This document shows positions 14,291 to 19,151 of a stretch of DNA of 19,151 bases, one piece after another (position 1 is the stretch's first letter; each line of letters starts with the position of its first letter). Position numbers and translations under genes: made by a program. Source of the DNA: an uncultured Collinsella sp. (GTDB lineage: Bacteria; Actinomycetota; Coriobacteriia; Coriobacteriales; Coriobacteriaceae); NCBI GenBank assembly GCA_902489665.1, contig CABUAT010000038.1, positions 1 to 19,151 of the forward strand, written 5' to 3'. The notes beneath the pieces are model-generated. The model had not been told where the DNA came from, did no database searches, and saw only the letters and a program-made list of their open reading frames with translations.

Positions 14291-15016
14291 CTACGCGACA
14301 TCCCAGGGCTGGAGTTCGTCGCCCAGGCGGACAATACAGTCGTAGAGCACGGTGTGGCACTCGACTGGGTTGGCGTCACGATGAAAATGCCCGTAGTACC
14401 AGCGCTTGTAGTCCAGGTGGTCCTCCAGCTCGTCGAAAAACGTGGTGAGTCGATCGACATCGGGATAATTCCAGCCAGGTGCCGGGTAAAGCGTGGGCGA
14501 AAGCATGCGCGTGGAGCAGGTATGGGTGATCGCATAGTCGACCTTCCAACCCACGCTGTCGAGCTTTGCCCGCGCCTCCTCAAAGTTGCGCTCGTCCGGC
14601 AGCTCCTGCGGCCACCAGCTGGAATACGGAATGCGGTATTCCTTATCCACGCTCGTGGCGCCGCCCATGGTAAAGATCGTTGAGCCGTCGAGCTCAAAAA
14701 CCTCACCGCGCGTCAGGCGTCGGATGGGCGAGGTGTCCGACAGACGCCGCGTCAGGCCGCCGTGCCACAGCTCCATGGGGCGCTCCGACCAGTGATCGAA
14801 ACGCTCGTGGTTGCCGTCGACAAACAGCACGGTATAGGGGCGCGACTCCAGCCAGGCGATGTCGGCACATTCCTCGGCAGAGAAATCCCACGGAAAGCCA
14901 AAGTCGCCCGCGATGATGAGATAGTCGTCACTTGTCAGACCATCCCCAAGATCCCAGTCGCGAAGCTTTTGCATGTCGACGCCGCCGTGAATATCGCCCG
15001 TCACATAGACCGTCAT
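14291..15016 (-). CDS. Metallophosphoesterase (calcineurin-like)
   Basis: A 241-aa two-metal phosphoesterase; the substrate is unknown. All family metal motifs are present: GDIHG (D8, H10), GDFG (D38), GNHE (N69, H70), a later histidine in ITHTCS, and GHFH (209-212). No signal peptide is seen, so it is likely cytoplasmic. I chose the ATG at 15016 (MTVYVTGDIHG) because the fold begins there; the ATG at 15052 would add 12 residues and overlap the upstream small-protein gene. The ribosome site is weak (a purine-rich stretch, AGGGAAGTGG). The upstream small membrane protein ends 25 nt before it on the same strand, so both may share a transcript. The downstream stop faces gluQ at 15 nt with no room for a terminator between them. 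Confidence 0.92.
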   Translation of the reverse strand: MTVYVTGDIHGGVDMQKLRDWDLGDGLTSDDYLIIAGDFGFPWDFSAEECADIAWLESRPYTVLFVDGNHERFDHWSERPMELWHGGLTRRLSDTSPIRRLTRGEVFELDGSTIFTMGGATSVDKEYRIPYSSWWPQELPDERNFEEARAKLDSVGWKVDYAITHTCSTRMLSPTLYPAPGWNYPDVDRLTTFFDELEDHLDYKRWYYGHFHRDANPVECHTVLYDCIVRLGDELQPWDVA

Positions 15017-15041
15017 CGGATCACCACTTCCCTGTAAGTCG

Positions 15042-15341
15042 CTAGCCCACATTCTGCACGATCACTAAGTCAACCGTTCCAGCCCTTCCATCCTTTGGGA
15101 CCTGCCCCTCGCTCTTCCATCCAAACGGGTCAAACACCCAAAAGATCAGATCGAGCACGCCGCCGGTCATCGTGGCGCCGGCAAGAGCCATGCAAACATG
15201 CAGAAAGCTGGCACTTCGGAGCACGTCGAACGGCCCCAGAACAGCCAGCAGCGCGACCGCTGCGCCGGCTACGCACAGCGCGAGGCACGGCCCCGCGTCC
15301 TTTACGCACTTCTTTGCGAGATGCTTTGCGTTGTCACTCAT
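15042..15341 (-). CDS. Small two-helix membrane protein, hypothetical
   Basis: A 99-aa protein that I do not assign to a family. A short basic N-terminus (MSDNAKHLAKKCVKD) is followed by two hydrophobic segments at about 17-38 and 44-70 joined by a short turn (GPFDVLRSAS), then a polar C-terminal tail of about 29 residues. An inner-membrane hairpin is the simplest reading. The ATG at 15341 is preceded by AAGGAG at 10-nt spacing; the longer in-frame ATG at 15491 adds a Cys-rich, non-hydrophobic stretch without a ribosome site and is not favoured. It lies directly upstream of the metallophosphoesterase gene and may be co-transcribed with it. Confidence 0.7.
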   Translation of the reverse strand: MSDNAKHLAKKCVKDAGPCLALCVAGAAVALLAVLGPFDVLRSASFLHVCMALAGATMTGGVLDLIFWVFDPFGWKSEGQVPKDGRAGTVDLVIVQNVG

Positions 15342-15694
15342 CGGTATCGAACTCCTTAGAGGGTCGTTGTTCAGATACATGCCGCCGCGACAGAACGGAT
15401 CGGCAGGGTAAGTGTCACATGCTGTGCGGACATCAATGGAGAAACCGCCTGCTCGACCAACCTTTGACGCCGTTTTGCACCGGCACCACATCCCCCGCTA
15501 TCGAGGTCTAATACTTTTCCCACCGCTACCCAAAAACTCATCCAACGTTAATCTTGGCTCAAGAATCGCTTAATCTATAACCTGCACTATAGAGTTCGAC
15601 CAAGGGCGGCGCCGCGCAACACAGACCGCCGAACGCAACGCTCGCGCCCGGGCAGATCGCCCGGCGTCGCGCCCATCGAACGAAAGGACAGGTC
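15342..15694. other. Divergent intergenic region
   Basis: 353 nt between two divergent genes. The right half holds a promoter candidate for the DUF4342 operon and its roughly 100-nt leader. The left half should hold the promoter of the small membrane protein, but I find no convincing hexamers there. No gene or RNA is recognised. Confidence 0.4.
15554..15581 (+). promoter_or_regulatory. Putative promoter of the DUF4342-RR-HK operon
   Basis: TTGGCT (15554-15559) and TATAAC (15576-15581) are separated by 16 bp, a reasonable housekeeping-sigma promoter. It would give a leader of about 105 nt before the ATG at 15695. Confidence 0.45.
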
Positions 15695-16237
15695 ATGGAC
15701 GACCTCGAAAAAGTTGAAACCATCCGCACCAAGTGCAACGTGAGCTACACCGATGCCAAGGCCGCGCTCGACGCCGCCGACGGTAACGTCTTGGATGCCA
15801 TCATTTGGCTCGAGTCGCAGGGCAAGACCCAGACCACGTCGGCGCACGCCGCCACCGAGTCCGCGCCAGTCGATGAGCCCTCGGCCGAGATGGTCGCCGC
15901 GCAGGCCGCCTACGAAAAGTCGAGCGAAAAGATCGACTTCTCCAAGAAGATGGACAGCGTGTGGGAGTACCTCAAAAAGCTCTTCCGCCTGAGCCTGGAC
16001 ACCAAGTTTATCGCCACGCGCCGCGATGCGATCATCCTCAACATCCCCATCCTGATCCCCATCGTCGCGCTGTTTGCTTGGGGCGCCACGATATGGCTGA
16101 TGCTGATTGGCCTGTTCTTTGGCATGCGCTACCGCATCGACAGCGACGGCGACGTGCCCGGCAGCATCAACAACCTTATGAATCACGCCGCCGATGCCGC
16201 GGACGACATCAAACAAAATCTGAACGACGACAAGTAA
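15695..16237 (+). CDS. DUF4342 membrane protein with N-terminal UBA-like domain
   Basis: A 180-aa protein of unknown function. Residues 1-43 form a UBA/TS-N-like three-helix domain (VETIRTKCNVSYTDAKAAL..., ending DAIIWLE), the fold also found at the N-terminus of EF-Ts. A flexible Ala/Ser/Glu linker (about 44-75) follows, then an amphipathic charged stretch. The DUF4342-like part includes NIPILIPIVALFAWGATIW and LMLIGLFFGMRYRI, giving one long or two short membrane segments at about 112-144. The C-terminal 35 residues are polar. AAAGGAC precedes the ATG at good spacing. The response regulator starts 18 nt after the stop codon, so the three genes form one operon. Such proteins are often mis-labelled ubiquitin-like because of the UBA fold. 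An accessory or sensory role for the two-component system is my inference. Confidence 0.85.
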   Translation: MDDLEKVETIRTKCNVSYTDAKAALDAADGNVLDAIIWLESQGKTQTTSAHAATESAPVDEPSAEMVAAQAAYEKSSEKIDFSKKMDSVWEYLKKLFRLSLDTKFIATRRDAIILNIPILIPIVALFAWGATIWLMLIGLFFGMRYRIDSDGDVPGSINNLMNHAADAADDIKQNLNDDK

Positions 16238-16255
16238 TCGCAGACGGGGGCACGC

Positions 16256-17041
16256 ATGGCACGGATCCTGATCGTAGAGGACGAGGAGAAAATCGCCCGC
16301 TTTGTGACGCTCGAGCTGGAGCACGAGGGCTACCAGGTGGAGCACGCCGCCGACGGCCGCACCGCCGTGGACCTGGCACTGGAGCGCGACTACGATCTGA
16401 TTCTGCTCGATGTGCTGTTGCCGCAGCTCAACGGCATGGAGGTCCTGCGGCGTGTCCGCAAGCACAAGGACGTGCCGGTGATCATGGTCACCGCGCGCGA
16501 TGCCGTGATGGATAAGGTTGCCGGGCTCGATGCCGGCGCCGACGACTACCTGACCAAGCCGTTTGCGATCGAGGAGCTGTTCGCACGGATCCGCGTGGCG
16601 CTGAAGCGCTCGGAGGCCGTGCGGGCGGCTTCGGGCGTTGGCGGCGCCGGGACTGGGGCGGGCGCGGCAGGTGGCGCGGGTGTCGGCGCCGCTGCGATAC
16701 CCTCGGTCAGCGACTCGACCCAGGCTTCCACTTCGCCCTCCCCCGCCACGCTCGCCGTGAGCTCGGTCGTACTCGATCTCGACCGCCGCGAAGTCACGGT
16801 CGGCGGCTCGCCCATCGCGCTCACGGCTCGCGAGTTCGACGTCCTCGCCCTGCTTATGGCGCACGCCGAGACCGTACTCACGCGCGAGCGCATCGCGCAC
16901 GAGGCGTTGGGCTACGAATACTTGGGCGACACCAACAACGTCGACGTGCACATTGCGCACCTGCGCGCCAAGATCGAGGACGCCGGGGGCGCCCGCATCA
17001 TCCAGACCGTGCGCGGGGTGGGCTATGTCTGCCGCGCGTAA
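16256..17041 (+). CDS. OmpR-family response regulator with long Gly/Ala linker
   Basis: A 261-aa regulator. The receiver domain (1-118) has acidic residues EDEE (8-11), phospho-acceptor Asp52 in LLDVLLP, the T/S switch region MVTARD and Lys101 in LTKPF. The winged-helix DNA-binding domain (about 168-261) ends in the family motif IIQTVRGVGYVCRA. Between them is an unusually long, about 48-residue, low-complexity linker of Gly/Ala then Ser/Thr/Pro (121-168); typical OmpR linkers are 5-20 residues, and total length is usually about 225-235 aa. A G-rich ribosome site (GACGGGGGC) precedes the ATG. The gene sits between the DUF4342 gene and the kinase gene, overlapping the latter by 17 nt, which implies translational coupling. 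Confidence 0.95.
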   Translation: MARILIVEDEEKIARFVTLELEHEGYQVEHAADGRTAVDLALERDYDLILLDVLLPQLNGMEVLRRVRKHKDVPVIMVTARDAVMDKVAGLDAGADDYLTKPFAIEELFARIRVALKRSEAVRAASGVGGAGTGAGAAGGAGVGAAAIPSVSDSTQASTSPSPATLAVSSVVLDLDRREVTVGGSPIALTAREFDVLALLMAHAETVLTRERIAHEALGYEYLGDTNNVDVHIAHLRAKIEDAGGARIIQTVRGVGYVCRA

Positions 17042-18320
17042 CGCCGAGGCCAAGCGCGTCACCTCCATCGCCCGCGCCATCAACTGGAGTTATATGTGGC
17101 GCCGCCTGATGAGCTACGTCTGGCTCAATCTGCTGCTGATGGTGATTGCGGCGGCGATCCTCGTCTATGGATACAACCAGACGCTGCCCGACAGCGCGTT
17201 TACCGCAGGCTGGATTCCCGGCGCCACCGTTCACGGCATGTCGCTGACGCCCGCGCGCGGCTGGGACCTGACAACGCTCACCTATACCGTCGAGCTTGCG
17301 CGCACCAGCAAGACCTTCCCCCTCGCGCAGGACCTCGTCACGCTATGGCCTCTCTACCTTGTCGTTGTGGGTTGGCAGGTCATCAGCGTGCTCAACATGC
17401 TCGGCGGCGCGAGGCGCGTGCGCCGCACCATGGCGCCGCTCAACGACCTGGCCTTGCGCGTGGACGAGCTCGGTCGCATGCAGCTCTCCGGCGGCAAGAT
17501 GGAAACGCTGGAGCAGGCCATCGAGCGCGCAAGCGTCGACTCGCCGAGCGTCACCACCGGCGATGCCGACCTGGCAAGCATCGAGGTCGCACTCAACCGC
17601 CTGCTGCGCCAGATGCAAGAGGCCAAGCTGCAGCAGATGCGCTTTGTCAACGATGCAAGCCACGAGCTGCGCACGCCCATCGCGGTGATTCAGGGCTACG
17701 TAAACATGCTCGACCGCTGGGGCAAAGACGACCCGGACGTACTGGCAGAGTCCATCGCCTCGCTCAAGGCCGAAAGCGAGCACATGCAGGAGCTCGTGGA
17801 GCAGCTGCTGTTTTTGGCGCGCGGCGATGCCGGACGCACGGTCCTGCGGCGTGCGGATACCAACCTGGCCGCACTGGTCGGCGAGGTATGCGAGGAATCG
17901 CAGATGATCGATGCCGCGCACACGTATCGGCTGGCATACGACGCCGCGCTTGTCAGCGACCCGCGCTGCGATGCGCCCGTCGACGTGGCGCTCGTGAAGC
18001 AGGCTCTGCGCGTGATCGTGCAAAACGCCGCCAAGTACTCGGATGCGGGAACGACCGTCACATTTGGCATAACGCCGGATGCGGGCGCGGGCACGATCGA
18101 CATAAGTGTTGAGGACGAGGGCATCGGCATGAACCAGGAATCCGCAGCTCACGCGTTTGAACGGTTCTACCGCGCCGACAACGCACGCGATGCCGGCGCG
18201 CAGGGCTCGGGTCTGGGGCTTGCCATTGCCAAGTGGATCGTCGATAGCCATGGCGGCGTCATCGGCGTGACCTCGGTCGAGGGCGTCGGCAGCCGCTTTA
18301 CGATTCGCCTGCCGCGGTAG
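17025..18320 (+). CDS. Sensor histidine kinase (HAMP-HisKA-HATPase)
   Basis: A 431-aa membrane kinase for the preceding regulator. Transmembrane helix 1 is at about 30-50 and helix 2 at about 106-126, enclosing an extracytoplasmic loop of about 55 residues without a recognisable sensor domain. A HAMP-like linker (about 127-200) follows. The H-box FVNDASHELRTPIAV puts the phospho-acceptor at His213. The ATPase domain shows Asn334 in QNAAKYSD, DEGIGM (364-369), the F-box FERFYRAD and GSGLGLAIAKWIV (394-406); all residues needed for catalysis are present. The ATG at 17025 lies inside the end of the regulator gene (17-nt overlap) with GGGGTGGGCT upstream. It is the last gene of the operon, followed by a strong terminator 19 nt after the stop. 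Confidence 0.95.
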   Translation: MSAARNAEAKRVTSIARAINWSYMWRRLMSYVWLNLLLMVIAAAILVYGYNQTLPDSAFTAGWIPGATVHGMSLTPARGWDLTTLTYTVELARTSKTFPLAQDLVTLWPLYLVVVGWQVISVLNMLGGARRVRRTMAPLNDLALRVDELGRMQLSGGKMETLEQAIERASVDSPSVTTGDADLASIEVALNRLLRQMQEAKLQQMRFVNDASHELRTPIAVIQGYVNMLDRWGKDDPDVLAESIASLKAESEHMQELVEQLLFLARGDAGRTVLRRADTNLAALVGEVCEESQMIDAAHTYRLAYDAALVSDPRCDAPVDVALVKQALRVIVQNAAKYSDAGTTVTFGITPDAGAGTIDISVEDEGIGMNQESAAHAFERFYRADNARDAGAQGSGLGLAIAKWIVDSHGGVIGVTSVEGVGSRFTIRLPR

Positions 18321-18339
18321 GAAGCCCCTCGGCATAAAT

Positions 18340-18373
18340 AAAGGGATAGGGCCACGCGGCCCTATCCCTTTTT
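18340..18373 (+). terminator. Bidirectional terminator between the kinase and VOC genes
   Basis: A perfect 14-bp stem (18340-18353 with 18358-18371) with an ACGC loop. The plus-strand 3' arm runs into CTTTTTGC; the minus-strand side runs into CCCTTTATTTATG. It ends the kinase operon on the plus strand and, 22 nt after its stop codon, the VOC gene on the minus strand. Confidence 0.9.
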
Positions 18374-18395
18374 GCTAGCTATGGCAGCTTGTGCG

Positions 18396-18770
18396 CTACT
18401 CGCGGCACAGGTGCACGGCGAAACCGGCGAACTCGCGCTTAAAATACACGAGCTTGGTACCGCCGTCGGGCAGCAGCACGCGCGACTCCTCGTTGACCTC
18501 GAGCCCGCGCTCGGCAAACCACTTCTCAGCCGCATCGATGTCGTTAACGGCAAAGCCGATGTGGCCCTTGGTGCCACGACCGTTCTGCTTCATGATCTCG
18601 ACCAGCGAATCGTTAAAGTACGAAACGGGGGTCTTGATAACGGGCAGGCCCATCATCGTCGAGAACAGCTCCGCGATCTCCAAGGCATCTGCCGGGTCGG
18701 TGGCGTTAATGCCCACATGGGCAACGCGCATGCCAAAGAGCTCGACCGGATTGGCGCTCTGCTCATTCAT
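18396..18770 (-). CDS. VOC (glyoxalase-like) family protein
   Basis: A 124-aa stand-alone protein with a vicinal-oxygen-chelate fold. Possible metal ligands are His18 (AHVGIN), Glu59, His70 (KGHIGFAV) and His120 (FAVHL). The sequence pattern MRVAHVGINATD...NGRGTKGHIGFAVNDID...FAGFAVHL closely resembles, from memory, the C-terminal domain fused to some bifunctional KDPG/KHG aldolases of Firmicutes. That is a family recollection, not a search result. The ATG at 18770 follows the PTS IIB stop by 11 nt and has no good ribosome site, which suggests translational coupling. Met14 is an alternative start where the conserved domain begins. The PTS neighbour suggests a role in uptake and breakdown of a sugar alcohol or sugar acid. 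Confidence 0.85.
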   Translation of the reverse strand: MNEQSANPVELFGMRVAHVGINATDPADALEIAELFSTMMGLPVIKTPVSYFNDSLVEIMKQNGRGTKGHIGFAVNDIDAAEKWFAERGLEVNEESRVLLPDGGTKLVYFKREFAGFAVHLCRE

Positions 18771-18781
18771 ACAGGCAGCGC

Positions 18782-19069
18782 CTACTGAGCCATAACGTCG
18801 AGAACGGCCTTCTCGGCAGCGACGCGGTTCATGCCGGTCATGAAGGGCACGCCGCTCACGTACGGGCAGGTGAGGCCTTCGGGGGCAACGGTGGTGGCGA
18901 TCAGCAGGTCGGCGCCCTCGTCGCAGTAGTCCTTGGCCTCGGAGATGGCGCACTGCACGATCTCGTACTTGTCGGCGTAACCGTTGGCGTCGAGCAAGGT
19001 GGCGACCTTCTGGGCAACGAGCGTGGAAGTAGCAGCGCCAGCACCGCAAGCCAAAACGATCTTCTTCAT
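18782..19069 (-). CDS. PTS system galactitol-type IIB component
   Basis: A 95-aa cytoplasmic phosphocarrier that passes phosphate from IIA to the sugar entering through IIC. The phosphorylated cysteine is Cys8 in VLACGAGAATST, with the P-loop-like glycine/serine pattern of the lactose/galactitol IIB (GatB/SgaB-like) families. Its length is typical. AGGGAG upstream gives an acceptable ribosome site. The substrate cannot be fixed from IIB alone; galactitol-type describes the family. IIA and IIC are not in the window and probably lie beyond the right edge, upstream in the same operon. The VOC gene follows immediately. Confidence 0.93.
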   Translation of the reverse strand: MKKIVLACGAGAATSTLVAQKVATLLDANGYADKYEIVQCAISEAKDYCDEGADLLIATTVAPEGLTCPYVSGVPFMTGMNRVAAEKAVLDVMAQ

Positions 19070-19151
19070 AGGTAATGTCTCCCTTCGTGGTTTACTTTAG
19101 GTAAGTGTACCGCAGCGAGCGATGGCACTCAGCCTCGATGAGCTTTTATGC
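19070..19151 (-). other. Window edge upstream of PTS IIB
   Basis: 82 nt. Two minus-strand frames are open into the edge: one ends at TAA (19095-19097), the other at TGA (19126-19128). Either could be the 3' end of an upstream gene such as another PTS subunit, but too little is present to decide. No terminator is visible, consistent with the operon continuing. Confidence 0.25.

Noticed and set aside
15587..17083. Minus-strand open frame (498 aa) opposite the DUF4342 and regulator genes
   Set aside because: Shadow of two well-supported genes; no motif, and composition is typical of an antisense GC-rich frame.
1..19151. tRNA, rRNA, CRISPR array, insertion sequence or prophage
   Set aside because: No cloverleaf with a T-arm GGTTCGAATCC-like segment, no regularly spaced direct repeats and no transposase or integrase-like protein was seen on either strand.

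Overview
This is about 19 kb of GC-rich bacterial chromosome. The gene content and style suggest a gut Coriobacteriia, most likely a Collinsella-like actinobacterium. The grounds are high GC with G/C-rich third codon positions, a PcrA with a C-terminal Tudor-like domain, a galactitol-type PTS IIB, OmpR-family two-component systems and abundant A/G-rich ribosome binding sites. The taxon is inferred from general resemblance, not from a search. No tRNA, rRNA, CRISPR array, transposase or phage gene was seen, so the window looks like ordinary core and lightly accessory chromosome.

Layout. 1-311 is non-coding and holds a terminator hairpin and a 130-nt element bounded by a perfect 30-bp inverted repeat. 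312-3212 (-) is pcrA/uvrD. 3569-4549 (-) is uppP (undecaprenyl-diphosphate phosphatase), which starts at TTG. 4798-5235 (+) is a universal stress protein, followed by a 91-nt long hairpin and then a separate bidirectional terminator. 5437-7161 (-) is a response regulator/histidine kinase pair resembling BceRS systems but with no ABC transporter beside it. 7337-8068 (-) is an unrecognised protein. 8150-9757 (-) is purH. 10035-10676 (+) is a GNAT acetyltransferase. 10815-12758 (-) is a secreted/membrane DUF2207 protein, flanked on both sides by inverted copies of a 31-bp repeat. 13274-14275 (+) is gluQ, which appears to be leaderless. 14291-15341 (-) holds a metallophosphoesterase and a small membrane protein. 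15695-18320 (+) is a three-gene operon: a UBA-like/DUF4342 membrane protein, an OmpR-type regulator and a sensor kinase. 18396-19069 (-) holds a stand-alone VOC protein and a galactitol-type PTS IIB, probably the tail of an operon that continues beyond the right edge.

How the parts relate. Several genes serve the envelope: UppP recycles the lipid carrier for peptidoglycan, BceRS-like systems commonly answer envelope-active antibiotics, and the DUF4342-linked system and the DUF2207 protein are membrane associated. PcrA, PurH and GluQ are housekeeping enzymes. Three conserved proteins (PcrA, UppP and the second regulator) carry low-complexity inserts or linkers that look lineage-specific.

The best candidates for something less described are the DUF4342-RR-HK operon, the long intergenic hairpins of unrelated sequence, the REP-like 31-bp repeat pair, and the VOC protein that resembles a detached C-terminal domain of KDPG/KHG aldolases. 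No clear-cut new defence or mobile system was found.
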